Assembly (NCBI GenBank): GCA_902778165.1
Contig: CACYWQ010000002.1
Location: 62,001-126,000 of the forward strand
DNA: 64,000 nt
Direction of reading: 5' to 3'
Origin: an uncultured Lachnospiraceae bacterium
Lineage (GTDB): Bacteria > Bacillota > Clostridia > Lachnospirales > Lachnospiraceae
Position 1 is the first letter of the stretch; every line of letters begins with the position of its first letter. The notes beneath the pieces were generated by a model. The model was not told the DNA's origin and ran no database searches. It saw only the letters and a list, made by a program, of their open reading frames with translations. This document shows, piece by piece, positions 49,233 through 60,432 of the stretch. Both the position numbers and the translations under genes were made by a program.

Positions 49233-50399
49233 TTAGTAGAATATATGCGCACCTATTTGGATTCCTGACAGTCCCTCTATCGGTGTACGGAAATATACAC
49301 AATTGCCCACGTTGGTTTGACCGCTCATCGCTTCATCGGCTGCCTTATAGCAGGCTGCAGTGGCTTTATCCGACGCAAGCGCCAGAGCCAGATGTCCGTC
49401 ACCTACGGGGGAAAATTGCTTGTTCTGATATATAACACCCACAACTGTATCCGGATATACGGAACTTAACACTCTGTTGATTACTACCGCACCCACGGCC
49501 AACTGCCCTTCATAAGGCTGATTGCCCGCTTCACAGTATATTAAATTGGCCAGAAGATATCTGTCACCTTCCTCAAAATGAACTTCGGAAATATCTCTCC
49601 ACTTGGATTGTGCAGCCAATTTGGACATCGCGATTTCTTCGGCAAGCTGCTTCTTTAAAGCCGCGATATTCTCTTCTTCTTTGGCTGACTGCTCGGCATA
49701 TGCATCGGCAACCGCCTCAAATGCCTTAATCTCACCCGCATACTTGCCTATCTCGGATGAGGTTGAACTTACATATCCCGATACTTTGGCCTGCTCTGCA
49801 GCCACTTCTTCATGATATCCGTCAAGTTCGGCCTTCTCACTCTCTAACGTGGCCTTGGCAATCTCTACGTTCTGCCTTGTCTCAATGTATTTATCAAGCA
49901 TCTTACGATCGTATTCTGAGAGTTTCTCAATATAATTATTCTTATTAAGAAAATCCCCGAAACTCGTGCTGGTAAACAGCATCTCGGCGTATGTATAGTC
50001 TTTCCTCTCATACATAAACCTGATACGTTTCTTCATAGCCTCGTACTGAGCATTCTCAATCGCGATCGCTTCTTCAAGGTCGGCTGTAGTCTGCTCTATC
50101 TCGGCATTCTTGGTGTCTATCTTGTCCTCAAGATCACTTAGATTATCACTGACTTCAGCCAGCTCCACATTAAGCTGATGAAGCCGGCCTTCCAATGTAC
50201 CCTTGGTATTGTTAAGGGAATCAATATTATTCTTGGTCTCCTTAAGTTTCTGTGTGGTGTCGGCGTGTTCCTGTTGGGCTTTGTTAAGCTTCTCCTGCGT
50301 ATCCTTGATATCCGCATACGCGCCGATTGTCGGAACAAGCGAAAGCGCCAATGCCGATGCCACAGCACAGATCCTGAATCTCGACGGATGTCTGATCAT
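49233..50399 (-). CDS. Secreted cell-wall hydrolase, coiled coil plus SleB/CwlJ domain
   Basis: A 388-residue protein with a signal peptide ending near residue 29 (VPTIGAYA). Residues about 30-260 form a long coiled coil like PcsB/EnvC. Residues about 280-388 are a SleB/CwlJ (hydrolase_2) domain, with LLANLIYCEAGNQP holding the catalytic Glu. SleB domains cleave muramic-delta-lactam or vegetative glycan. The coiled coil suggests control by a division complex such as FtsEX. Between dCMP deaminase (upstream) and DUF402 (downstream). Confidence 0.88.
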   Translation of the reverse strand: MIRHPSRFRICAVASALALSLVPTIGAYADIKDTQEKLNKAQQEHADTTQKLKETKNNIDSLNNTKGTLEGRLHQLNVELAEVSDNLSDLEDKIDTKNAEIEQTTADLEEAIAIENAQYEAMKKRIRFMYERKDYTYAEMLFTSTSFGDFLNKNNYIEKLSEYDRKMLDKYIETRQNVEIAKATLESEKAELDGYHEEVAAEQAKVSGYVSSTSSEIGKYAGEIKAFEAVADAYAEQSAKEEENIAALKKQLAEEIAMSKLAAQSKWRDISEVHFEEGDRYLLANLIYCEAGNQPYEGQLAVGAVVINRVLSSVYPDTVVGVIYQNKQFSPVGDGHLALALASDKATAACYKAADEAMSGQTNVGNCVYFRTPIEGLSGIQIGAHIFY

Positions 50400-50416
50400 A
50401 TCCGCTATCCTTACCG

Positions 50417-50899
50417 TTATACGTCTATATTAAGCGTCCTGCCCGTATGTTCATATTTCTTGTATGTGACTCCGGCTGAGTCAAACATTCTCTTGGCGGC
50501 AATATTGCCGGGAGTTCCGGCATATTTGTCACTGTCGTATATCACGGTCTTGATTCCGCACTGTATGATTGCCTTGGCACACTCATTACAAGGGAATAAT
50601 GACACATATAACTTGGATCCTGCCAACGAACCGCCTCTGAAATTAAGAATGGCATTAAGCTCACTGTGAGTAACGTAAGCATACTTGGTATCAAGCATGT
50701 CTCCGTCCCTCTCCCACGGATAATCCTCATCTGAACATCCGTTAGGAAATCCGTTATATCCTATGGACAATATCTTATTGTCCTCACCAACTATACAGGC
50801 CCCAACCTGTGTATTGGGATCTTTGGAACGCATACCTGCAAGTTTGCTGATACCCATGAAATATTCGTCCCATCTGATGTAGTCTTCTCTCTTACCCAT
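50417..50899 (-). CDS. dCMP deaminase
   Basis: A 160-residue zinc deaminase that makes dUMP from dCMP. Ligands are His78 in THSELNA and Cys104/Cys107 in PCNECAKA, with Glu80 as the general base. ATG at 50899 has GGAGAACGG; a longer frame to 50950 has none. It precedes the cell-wall hydrolase gene by 17 bp. Part of a nucleotide group with upp upstream. Confidence 0.95.
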   Translation of the reverse strand: MGKREDYIRWDEYFMGISKLAGMRSKDPNTQVGACIVGEDNKILSIGYNGFPNGCSDEDYPWERDGDMLDTKYAYVTHSELNAILNFRGGSLAGSKLYVSLFPCNECAKAIIQCGIKTVIYDSDKYAGTPGNIAAKRMFDSAGVTYKKYEHTGRTLNIDV

Positions 50900-50996
50900 A
50901 ATCCGTTCTCCGGTTGTGCCCGAATCGTATATACCACATGGCAATCCCAATCGGGCGAAACTATATTAATAGTTAATTCCTGATTCAATTATCAGG

Positions 50997-51626
50997 TTAT
51001 TTTGTACCAAATATTCTATCGCCTGCATCGCCCAATCCGGGAACTATATAAGCATTCTCATTGAGTTTCTCATCAAGCGCTCCGATATAAATATCCACAT
51101 CCGGATGAGCTTCCTGCAATACCTTAACGCCTTCCGGCGCTGCGATTATACACATGAAGTGAATCTTCTTACAACCCTTATCCTTAAGCATCTGAATAGC
51201 TGCAGATGCAGATCCGCCGGTTGCAAGCATGGGATCTACAACAAACACCTCTCTCTGTGCGCTGTCTGCCGGTAACTTACAATAATACTCAACAGGCTTA
51301 TGTGTCTCAGGATCTCTGTAGAGTCCGATATGTCCTACCTTGGCCGTAGGGATAAGCGTAAGCATTCCATCCACCATTCCAAGACCCGCTCTTAAGATGG
51401 GTACCACTGCAAGCTTTCTGCCTTTAAGTGTCTTAACTGTGGTATCACATATCGGTGTTGTGATCTTAATATCCGTAAGTTCCAGATGTCTTGTAGCTTC
51501 ATAACATATAAGCATCGCAATCTCTGATACCGTCTGTCTGAAGTCCTTGGTTCCTGTCTCCTGTCTTCTGATGTAACCGATCTTGTGCTGGATCAACGGA
51601 TGATCCATGACCATAATCTGTGCCAT
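50997..51626 (-). CDS. upp: Uracil phosphoribosyltransferase
   Basis: A 209-residue salvage enzyme that makes UMP from uracil and PRPP. The PRPP loop [12 protein letters not shown] and [27 protein letters not shown] are the family signatures. AGGAGG precedes the start. 19 bp after rpiB. Confidence 0.97.
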   Translation of the reverse strand: MAQIMVMDHPLIQHKIGYIRRQETGTKDFRQTVSEIAMLICYEATRHLELTDIKITTPICDTTVKTLKGRKLAVVPILRAGLGMVDGMLTLIPTAKVGHIGLYRDPETHKPVEYYCKLPADSAQREVFVVDPMLATGGSASAAIQMLKDKGCKKIHFMCIIAAPEGVKVLQEAHPDVDIYIGALDEKLNENAYIVPGLGDAGDRIFGTK

Positions 51627-51645
51627 TTCCGTAACCTCCTAAATG

Positions 51646-52074
51646 TTATTCTATTTCGTTTATTCTTCTGATATGCTTCTCTTCGTTAGAAAAAGGCGTA
51701 TCCAAGAAAGTATCAACTATTTCATATACCATATTGGGGCCTGTTAAAGCACCGCCTATGGCTAACATATTCGCATTATTATGAAGTCTGGTCATCTTGG
51801 CCGATAAGGGCTCACTGCATAACGCACATCTTATTCCTTTGACTTTATTGGCTGTTATTGATATGCCTATACCTGTCGTACATACAACTATTCCCGTATC
51901 GCACTCTCCATTTGCAACAGCTTCGGCTGCAGCTCTGCCATATATCGGATAGTCACAGGATGACTTGTCATTACAACCGTAATCCTTGTACTCTATTCCT
52001 CTTTCCTTAAGATGATTCTTAATAAGCTCCTTAATATCAAAGCCACCGTGATCACTTCCCAATGCTACTCTCAT
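51646..52074 (-). CDS. rpiB: Ribose-5-phosphate isomerase B
   Basis: A 142-residue RpiB/LacA-type isomerase. GSDHGG (Asp8, His9) and CTTGIGISI, with the Cys that acts as catalytic base near 69, are conserved. AAGGAGAG precedes the start. It links to upp by supplying ribose 5-phosphate for PRPP. Confidence 0.96.
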   Translation of the reverse strand: MRVALGSDHGGFDIKELIKNHLKERGIEYKDYGCNDKSSCDYPIYGRAAAEAVANGECDTGIVVCTTGIGISITANKVKGIRCALCSEPLSAKMTRLHNNANMLAIGGALTGPNMVYEIVDTFLDTPFSNEEKHIRRINEIE

Positions 52075-52093
52075 GTTCTCTCCTTACTTAACT

Positions 52094-53167
52094 CTACACC
52101 TGTACTATCTTATGTCCTGCTGCCTTAATAAGCCTGTTCATTACGGCACTTCCAATTCCGTCTGAATCAAAACTCTCCGAATATATCACTTCGACACCTT
52201 CGGCATCAAACTCTCTTAATATGGAATACAGTCTCTTAGCAACAGCTTCCTCATCACCCAATCTGCCGGTACACTTAACAACCGGCGCCTTATATCTTAG
52301 TATATGCTCATCGGGGCATATGACTCCGCACTTAATAAGATCTGCCTTGCATACCTGCGCCCTGTCATTGATATAATCTATTACTCTGTCTATATCTCCG
52401 GTCACTATGGTAAGTTCACCCTTCGGTGCATAATGCCTGTATTTCATACCCGGAGCCTTAGGGGCTGCGTCAGAATCTTTCTTAAGGCCCTTATCCACTG
52501 TTACATCCGGAATAATAGCCCTAAGCATCTGCTCAGTAACGGCTCCCGGTCTTAGGATATACGGTCTGTCCTCAGTCAGATCAACTATCGTCGATTCAAG
52601 ACCTATATCGACATCCCCACCGTCTATTATCATATCTACTCTGCCGCTTAAATCCTCTATTACATGGGATACTTTTGTAGGGCTCGGCCGACCTGATATG
52701 TTGGCACTCGGAGCAGCAATGTAACCGCAGGATTCACGTATGAAAACAGCCGCTATTTTATCCGAAGGCATTCTTATTGCAACTGTATCCAAGCCGCCTG
52801 TCGTCTCATAAGGCACCGCATCGGTCTTCTTAAGAATGATTGTTAACGGGCCGGGCCAGAAGGCTTCAGCCAATCTGTTAACGGTTCCTTCAATGTCCTT
52901 AATCTCATAGCAGGACTCATCAAGAATCGCTATCTTTCTTATGGCATCAAGATCAGCTATATGTACTATCAGGGGATTATCCGAAGGTCTTCCCTTGGCT
53001 TCATAGATCTTCTTACTTGATTTGGGATTGAGCGCATCTCCGCCCAGTCCGTATACAGTCTCCGTCGGAAACGCAACAAGCCCTCCCGAACGAATTATTT
53101 CTCCGGCATGAGCCATACTCACACCGCCCAAATTGTCTCTGTCGACCTTAAGAATCTCCGTATTCAT
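52094..53167 (-). CDS. Threonylcarbamoyl-AMP synthase, Sua5 type
   Basis: A 357-residue enzyme for the tRNA t6A37 modification. The YrdC domain occupies residues about 10-215 (FPTETVYGLGGDALNPKS, AKGRPSDNPLIVHI, APSANISGRPSPT), followed by a linker and a C-terminal Sua5 domain (about 250-357). Catalysis uses threonine, bicarbonate and ATP. Only two bases separate AGAAAGG from the ATG, so the start may be poorly translated or slightly different. 20 bp before rpiB. Confidence 0.93.
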   Translation of the reverse strand: MNTEILKVDRDNLGGVSMAHAGEIIRSGGLVAFPTETVYGLGGDALNPKSSKKIYEAKGRPSDNPLIVHIADLDAIRKIAILDESCYEIKDIEGTVNRLAEAFWPGPLTIILKKTDAVPYETTGGLDTVAIRMPSDKIAAVFIRESCGYIAAPSANISGRPSPTKVSHVIEDLSGRVDMIIDGGDVDIGLESTIVDLTEDRPYILRPGAVTEQMLRAIIPDVTVDKGLKKDSDAAPKAPGMKYRHYAPKGELTIVTGDIDRVIDYINDRAQVCKADLIKCGVICPDEHILRYKAPVVKCTGRLGDEEAVAKRLYSILREFDAEGVEVIYSESFDSDGIGSAVMNRLIKAAGHKIVQV

Positions 53168-53177
53168 AACCTTTCTT

Positions 53178-53206
53178 ATTTTAGCACAATTTCATATCCA
53201 AAAAAA
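53178..53206 (-). promoter_or_regulatory. Possible promoter of the tsaC-type gene
   Basis: TAAAAT (53183-53178) with TGTGC before it (extended -10). The -35 position 17 bases upstream is TTTTTT (53206-53201), the T-run of the dnaJ terminator, so a single T-tract would serve both. Confidence 0.5.
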
Positions 53207-53242
53207 GGGTCCGAGGCACAATATATTGTGTCTTGAACCCTT
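53205..53242 (-). terminator. Terminator of dnaJ
   Basis: Imperfect stem from aagggt / accctt at the base to acacaa / ttgtg near the loop, followed by TTTTTT on the minus strand, 28 bases after the dnaJ stop. Confidence 0.85.
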
Positions 53243-53269
53243 ATTAATTACCAACATATTATCTGTTTA

Positions 53270-54457
53270 TCAGAATATCTTCTTTTTCTTCTTGCCTGAA
53301 CCGGATGATGATTTGCCTCCATTGCCCGCCTTGCTGTCTGTATATCTCTTAGCTGCATTTAGCGAGTCGTCATTGGCTTCATCATACTTGGTAAGCAATT
53401 CCTTGGCTTCATGGGACAACTTGTCCGGAACCTGAACCACAAGTGTCACATACTGATCGCCTCTTATATCCTTATTTCGAAGAGAAGGTACTCCCTTGCC
53501 CTTAAGCCTTACCCTGGTATCTGTCTGTGTACCGGGCTTAACTTCGTATATAACCTTACCATCAACGGTATCTATTACTATCTCACCGCCGAGCGCCGCA
53601 ACAGGGAAAGAAACCGGTACCGTAGAGAAAATATTCATATCCTGTCTCTGGAATATGGGATGTCTGCCCACTATTACTTCAACAAGCACATCTCCTCTGG
53701 GGCCGCCGTTTATTCCCGGTTCACCCTGACCTGACAATCTCTTGCACTGGCCGTTATCGATACCTGCCGGGATATCTACAGCGAATCTCTTCTTCATGGG
53801 AACATATCCTGTTCCGCGACAATCAGGACACTTGTCCTTGATCACCTTACCGCTTCCCTGACAGTCGGGACAGGTCTGAACATTACGTACAGTACCGAAG
53901 AATGACTGCTGTGTGAATACAACCTGACCCTTACCTCCACACTTGGCGCAGGTAACCGGCGATGTTCCGGGCTTAGCACCCGAGCCCTTACAGGTCTTAC
54001 ACTCTTCCTTAACGGTTAATTCTATCTCTTTCTCACAGCCAAATACAGCCTCTTCAAAGGTAATACGTACACTGGTACGTACATTACTGCCCTTCATCGG
54101 GCCGTTTCTGGCTCCGCTGCTTCTCCTGCCGCCACCGAACAAATCGCCGAACAAATCGCCAAATATATCCGTGAAATCAGCTCCGTTGAAATCAAATCCG
54201 CCGAAGCCTCCTGCTCCTGCGCCACCCTCAAATGCAGCATGTCCGAACTGGTCATACTGACGTCGCTTCTCGGGATCTGAAAGTACCGCATAAGCTTCCG
54301 ACGCTTCCTTGAACTTCTTCTCCGCATCCGCATCACCCGGATTCATATCGGGATGATACTTCTTGGCAAGGACACGATATGCTTTCTTAAGTGCCGCATC
54401 GTCGGCGTTCTTGTCTACGCCCAGCACCTCATAATAATCTCTCTTCTGTTCTGCCAT
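53270..54457 (-). CDS. dnaJ: Chaperone DnaJ
   Basis: A 395-residue type I J-protein. The J domain has HPD in [10 protein letters not shown], then a Gly/Phe linker, four zinc repeats ([32 protein letters not shown]) and the C-terminal substrate domain. It ends in a Gly/Ser/Lys tail ([11 protein letters not shown]) longer than usual. It stimulates DnaK ATPase. 85 bp after dnaK with a hairpin between. Confidence 0.97.
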   Translation of the reverse strand: MAEQKRDYYEVLGVDKNADDAALKKAYRVLAKKYHPDMNPGDADAEKKFKEASEAYAVLSDPEKRRQYDQFGHAAFEGGAGAGGFGGFDFNGADFTDIFGDLFGDLFGGGRRSSGARNGPMKGSNVRTSVRITFEEAVFGCEKEIELTVKEECKTCKGSGAKPGTSPVTCAKCGGKGQVVFTQQSFFGTVRNVQTCPDCQGSGKVIKDKCPDCRGTGYVPMKKRFAVDIPAGIDNGQCKRLSGQGEPGINGGPRGDVLVEVIVGRHPIFQRQDMNIFSTVPVSFPVAALGGEIVIDTVDGKVIYEVKPGTQTDTRVRLKGKGVPSLRNKDIRGDQYVTLVVQVPDKLSHEAKELLTKYDEANDDSLNAAKRYTDSKAGNGGKSSSGSGKKKKKIF

Positions 54458-54481
54458 TATCTACACACTCCAAATCGTCTT

Positions 54482-54510
54482 GATAAGGGGACAGCATCTG
54501 CCCCCTTATC
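54482..54510 (-). other. Hairpin between dnaK and dnaJ
   Basis: Nine-bp perfect inverted repeat gataagggg / ccccttatc with an 11-base loop, no T-run. Probably an mRNA processing or stability element that separates dnaK from dnaJ. Confidence 0.5.
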
Positions 54511-54542
54511 TTAAATCCGAATCAACGGATTGTCTCATATGA

Positions 54543-56468
<1,926 letters not shown>

Positions 56469-56497
56469 CTATGCAACAGGCCGACTCCTCATTCGCC

Positions 56498-57184
56498 CTA
56501 TTTGGCAACAGCAACCATGCTGTGTCTTACTACGCTGTCTCTGTATGTATATCCCTTCTGAAGTTCCTTACATACAATTCCTTCTTCGAATTCATCGGAA
56601 TCTTCCTGCATCACCGCATTGTGGAATTCCGGATTAAACTCTTCTCCCAAAGCCTCTATCGGCTTAACGCCAAGCTTATCAAGTTCATCAACAAGCTGTT
56701 TGTATATAAGGTTCATTCCCTCATATATAGGATCCTGCTTATCATCATCGGATGCAGTAGCAAGTCCTCTTTCGAAATTATCAACCACGGGAAGAAGTTT
56801 CTCTATAACGCTCTTGGCTCCCATCTCAAACATCGTGGACTTCTCTTTCTCAGTCCTCTTTCTGAAGTTCTCAAACTCAGCCATCTGACGTTTAACTCTG
56901 TCTTCAAGTTCTTCATTTTTCTGTTTAAGAGCATCTAACTTCTTGTCGTTCTTCTTCCACTTGCCCTTCTTGCCGGATTCTTCATCCTCGCCTGCAGGCT
57001 CCTTGGCGGATTCTTCTTCGTCAGTCTCTGCAGCCTCTGAATTCTTATTGACTTCAGCCTCTGCATTCTCACAATTATCTTCTGCTTTAGCTTCGGTATC
57101 TGCTTTATTATCTTTGTCTTCAGAAGCTTCTTCTGTCATATTCTGTTGGTTATCAAGCTTCTCTTCCTTGTTCATCTCAGCCAT
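56498..57184 (-). CDS. grpE: Nucleotide exchange factor GrpE
   Basis: A 228-residue dimeric DnaK exchange factor. The first 80 residues are unusually acidic and low-complexity (EEASEDKDNKADTEAKAED...), then a coiled coil (FENFRKRTEKEK) and a beta domain (PEFHNAVMQEDSDEFEEGIV) follow. CGGAG precedes the start, 17 bp after hrcA. Confidence 0.97.
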   Translation of the reverse strand: MAEMNKEEKLDNQQNMTEEASEDKDNKADTEAKAEDNCENAEAEVNKNSEAAETDEEESAKEPAGEDEESGKKGKWKKNDKKLDALKQKNEELEDRVKRQMAEFENFRKRTEKEKSTMFEMGAKSVIEKLLPVVDNFERGLATASDDDKQDPIYEGMNLIYKQLVDELDKLGVKPIEALGEEFNPEFHNAVMQEDSDEFEEGIVCKELQKGYTYRDSVVRHSMVAVAK

Positions 57185-57201
57185 TTCTGTCTCCGTTTCA
57201 T

Positions 57202-58227
57202 TTACTTCTTATATATAGAATCTAATTGACGCATAACATCTTTCAGATTATCTACTACTTTCTCATAATCCATTCTCTTCGGACCGATAATTCCTATCGT
57301 TCCTTTCATACCATCACCCAAATCATATGTTGCAGTTACAATACTGCAATCCTTCATGGTTGATACAGGCGATTCATTACCTATATATACCTGAATGCCT
57401 GTCTCTTCAGATTCGGACAGAGTCTTAACAACAAGTTCGCTAAGCGCCTGCTTCTCTTCAAAAGCTCCTATAAGTTCACTGGCTGCATTGCTGTCCGTAA
57501 GTTCCGGATACTTAAATATGTTATTGGTTCCGGATGTATATATCTCCAAATCATCCTCATCATGTATAGCCTTGGCAACGGCATCTATTACATCGCCCAC
57601 GATATCCGAGTGGATACCTGCCTGAGTCTTAAGTGATGATATGAGTTTGAGATTAATCTCTTCTATCGACAAACCCGTAAGATGGGTATTAAGCAGGATA
57701 TTTAATTTAAGGACCGTCTCTTCGTTAATCTGCTCGGACACATCAAGCAATGTGTTCTTAATCACATTACCTTCTATTACTATTACAGCCAGCAACTGAC
57801 TGTCATTAACTCTCGATAATTGAATTAACTTAAGCTTATTCTGATGTATTGAAGGAGCGGATACCATACTGGCGTAATTGGTGTTCGTTGCAAGAAGTTT
57901 GGCAGTCTGCTTAAGCAACTGATCAAGTCGCTCTTCTTTTTCAAGAAGATTGGTCTTAAGTGCTTCCACTTCCTTATCTTTCTCTGCCATCATAGTATCT
58001 ACATATACTCTGTATCCGGCATCCGTGGGAATACGTCCCGCAGAAGTATGCGGTTGAACTATATATCCCATCTCTTCAAGATCTGCCATCTCATTACGAA
58101 TCGTGGCCGAACTTAAATTAAGGTCTGTATACTTGGAGATTGTACGAGAGCCTACCGGCTCACCGGTCTCAAGGTAATTGCGCACAATCGCCTGAAGTAT
58201 TATCATCTTGCGTTCGCTTAATTCCAT
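57202..58227 (-). CDS. hrcA: Heat-inducible repressor HrcA
   Basis: A 341-residue repressor that binds CIRCE. N-terminal winged helix (RKMIILQAIVRNYLETGEPVGSRTI, SSATIRNEMADLEEMGYI) and a GAF-like middle with dimerisation insertion. The last segment YDLGDGMKGTIGIIGPKRMDY is the family signature. GAGGGACC precedes the ATG. First gene of the operon. Confidence 0.97.
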   Translation of the reverse strand: MELSERKMIILQAIVRNYLETGEPVGSRTISKYTDLNLSSATIRNEMADLEEMGYIVQPHTSAGRIPTDAGYRVYVDTMMAEKDKEVEALKTNLLEKEERLDQLLKQTAKLLATNTNYASMVSAPSIHQNKLKLIQLSRVNDSQLLAVIVIEGNVIKNTLLDVSEQINEETVLKLNILLNTHLTGLSIEEINLKLISSLKTQAGIHSDIVGDVIDAVAKAIHDEDDLEIYTSGTNNIFKYPELTDSNAASELIGAFEEKQALSELVVKTLSESEETGIQVYIGNESPVSTMKDCSIVTATYDLGDGMKGTIGIIGPKRMDYEKVVDNLKDVMRQLDSIYKK

Positions 58228-58249
58228 CCTGGGTCCCTCTTTTGGTTTG

Positions 58250-58276
58250 TTAGCACTCGCAATATATGAGTGCTAA
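58250..58276 (-). promoter_or_regulatory. CIRCE operator
   Basis: TTAGCACTC, nine bases, GAGTGCTAA: a perfect inverted repeat 22 bases before hrcA. HrcA binds it to repress the whole operon at normal temperature. Confidence 0.98.
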
Positions 58277-58290
58277 CATCCTCAAATCAT

Positions 58291-58319
58291 AAGATACACC
58301 TGCGGGAGTCAAGTGTCAA
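58291..58319 (-). promoter_or_regulatory. Promoter of hrcA-grpE-dnaK-dnaJ
   Basis: TTGACA (58319-58314), 17-base spacer, TATCTT (58296-58291). CIRCE starts about 15 bases downstream, inside the expected initial transcript. Confidence 0.75.
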
Positions 58320-58346
58320 CACCCTAATTATTAATTATTTATAAAA

Positions 58347-58376
58347 GAAGACTACTCCGAACTCGGAATAGTCTTC
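58347..58376 (-). terminator. Terminator of the histone-like gene
   Basis: Fourteen-bp near-perfect stem gaagactactccga / tcggaatagtcttc, tail TTTTAT on the minus strand, 34 bases after the stop. Confidence 0.9.
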
Positions 58377-58410
58377 ACTGTAATCAATGTTATAAATTAC
58401 GAATCAGATA

Positions 58411-59010
58411 TTAATACATCTCGAACTGATCGTTGATCTCACCGTTAACAACGCTGTAAACCATCTGCTCCTTGATGTTAACATAGATATCTATGCTCTT
58501 AACATCTGCTGTCTTAAGACCAAGATCATACTTACAACGATCCTTAGCTGTCTTAAGATACTTCTTCATAAGTGCATCTGCTGTAAGATTCTCGCCCTCT
58601 GCTACAGCGAATACTGCACTTGTCTTAAGTACTGTCTTCTTAGCTGCGCTCTTCTTGGCTGTGCTCTTCTTAGCAGTTGTCTTCTTAGCTGCTGTAGCCT
58701 TCTTAGCTGTTGTTGCTGCAACCTTCTTAGCTGCTGCTGCAGTTGTCTTCTTAGTTGCTGCTGTTGTTGTCTTCTTGGCAGCTGCTGTTGTTGTCTTCTT
58801 AGCAACAGTCTTCTTGGCTGCTGTAGCCTTCTTAGCTGTAGTCTTCTTAGCTGCTGCCTTCTTAACAGCGGGCTTTGCAGCGGGCTTAGCTACCGGCTTA
58901 ACTTCAGGTGTCTTGATATCTGTCTTAAGTGCATCAGCCTTAACAGTAGCTGTTGCCTTAATAGGTGCTACATCCTTCTTAACTGTAGCAGTTACTTTCT
59001 CGATTGCCAT
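58411..59010 (-). CDS. Histone H1-like Lys/Ala-rich protein, DUF6465-type
   Basis: A 199-residue protein. Residues about 37-128 are a low-complexity tract of KKxxAK / KKTTA units like histone H1 tails, with strong positive charge. The last 70 residues are a folded domain (VFAVAEGENLTADALMKKYLKTAKDRC...VKSIDIYVNIKEQMVYSVVNGE) that resembles DUF6465 of Lachnospiraceae. Probably a nucleoid-binding protein; DNA condensation is inferred from composition. AAGGGAG precedes the start. A paired inverted repeat overlaps the predicted promoter. Confidence 0.8.
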   Translation of the reverse strand: MAIEKVTATVKKDVAPIKATATVKADALKTDIKTPEVKPVAKPAAKPAVKKAAAKKTTAKKATAAKKTVAKKTTTAAAKKTTTAATKKTTAAAAKKVAATTAKKATAAKKTTAKKSTAKKSAAKKTVLKTSAVFAVAEGENLTADALMKKYLKTAKDRCKYDLGLKTADVKSIDIYVNIKEQMVYSVVNGEINDQFEMY

Positions 59011-59087
59011 ATTGTCTCTCCCTTCTCATTAACAATTCACAATCTATGACAAAAACTATTGTCACTAATTCTCTTTTTACATTAGTG

Positions 59088-59129
59088 AGTCTATTACTTT
59101 TTGACGTGCGTGTCAATAGTACACGCACG
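59088..59129 (-). promoter_or_regulatory. Promoter with overlapping inverted repeat, histone-like gene
   Basis: TTGACA (59116-59111), 17 bases, TAGACT (59093-59088). The -35 lies in a perfect 9-bp repeat cgtgcgtgt-N7-acacgcacg (59105-59129), positioned as a repressor operator. No T-run follows, so it is not a terminator. Confidence 0.55.
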
Positions 59130-59215
59130 AATTTATCGACTTTTTAAGGCCGTTTTTTGTTCACATTGTATATATGACATTTGTGTCATATTCATCTTAA
59201 ACGATTAAGTTGCCT

Positions 59216-60400
59216 CTAATACTTTTCTTTGACAAATCTCTTAAGTGCTTCTACAGATCTTATAACTTTCTCTGTTTCTATGCAGTAAGCAAGCCTGAAA
59301 TATCCCGGACATCCGAATGAATTCGCAGGCACTCCGATGAAATCATACTCCTTACCTTTGTTACAAAATGCAACTGCATCATCTTCCAATGCCTTGGGGA
59401 AGATATAGAAAGTTCCGCCCGGCTTAACCACTCTGAATCCCAGATCCGTAAGAGCATCATATAGTATATTCATATTCTTCTCATATACGGACAGGTCAGC
59501 AGTAACATCAAGATTCTCTGAAACTGCCCACTGAATGATTGCTGACGGACAGTTATGACCTATGCCTCTTGATATCTGTCCGCACATCACGATCATTGTC
59601 TCCGCATCCGGACAGGCAGGATTAATTGCAACATATCCTATTCTGTCTCCGGGTACCGATAATGATTTGGAGAATGAATAACAAGTAATAGTTGCATCAT
59701 AGAACTTGGCAACGTAAGGTGCATCCACACCTTCAAATACAATCTCTCTGTACGGCTCATCCGAAATAAGATAGATGATGTGACCATACTGTTTGCTCTT
59801 CTGTGTAAGAACTTCCGCAAGCCTCTTAATCGTCTTGGTCGAATAGACAATACCCGACGGATTGTTGGGAGTATTGATAAGTACCGCCATGGTCTTCTCA
59901 TTGATCATACTCTCAAAAGCATCGAAGTTAATCTGGAAGTCCTCGGTGTTGGGAGGTACTATCTTAAGCACCGCCCCCGTGTGATTCACATACGGATTAT
60001 ACTCCGGGAAATAAGGAGCAAAAGTAATCACTTCATCACCAGGTACAGTAACAAGTCTGATTGCATGTGCAATCGCACCTGCAGCTCCGCTTGTCATAAA
60101 GATATGGTTAAGTGTGTAATCTACTCCGAAACGTTTCTTAAGCGAATTCGCTACCGCTTCTCTGACTTCTCTGATTCCGAGGCTCTGGCTGTAGCCGTGC
60201 AGATCCATTGCCGACTTCGAACCTATTAAACGAATAAGACTGTCATTGTAACTGTCCGGAACAGGCACCGACGGATTACCGAGTGTATAATCAAATACAT
60301 TCTCATATCCGATTTCTTTGCCTCTTGCAACAGCATACTCTGACAGCTCTCTGATTACTGATTTGCCGCTTAACATATCAAGATATTTCTGTGATAACAT
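59216..60400 (-). CDS. PLP-dependent aminotransferase, class I/II
   Basis: A 394-residue fold-type I aminotransferase. Substrate pocket NNPSG, aspartate in SDEPYRE, Schiff-base Lys in SFSKSLSVPGDRIGY, and a C-terminal Arg near GYFRLAYC. It resembles AspC-like enzymes; donor and acceptor cannot be decided. AGGTGG precedes the start, 32 bp after cobS. Confidence 0.88.
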   Translation of the reverse strand: MLSQKYLDMLSGKSVIRELSEYAVARGKEIGYENVFDYTLGNPSVPVPDSYNDSLIRLIGSKSAMDLHGYSQSLGIREVREAVANSLKKRFGVDYTLNHIFMTSGAAGAIAHAIRLVTVPGDEVITFAPYFPEYNPYVNHTGAVLKIVPPNTEDFQINFDAFESMINEKTMAVLINTPNNPSGIVYSTKTIKRLAEVLTQKSKQYGHIIYLISDEPYREIVFEGVDAPYVAKFYDATITCYSFSKSLSVPGDRIGYVAINPACPDAETMIVMCGQISRGIGHNCPSAIIQWAVSENLDVTADLSVYEKNMNILYDALTDLGFRVVKPGGTFYIFPKALEDDAVAFCNKGKEYDFIGVPANSFGCPGYFRLAYCIETEKVIRSVEALKRFVKEKY

Positions 60401-60432
60401 ATTAATCCACCTGTAAAATAATTAATAAACGA

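Noticed and set aside
58493..59032. Plus-strand 179-codon Ala/Val/Leu-rich frame
   Set aside because: It is the complement of the repetitive Lys/Ala tract of the histone-like gene, so its hydrophobic repeats are an artefact.
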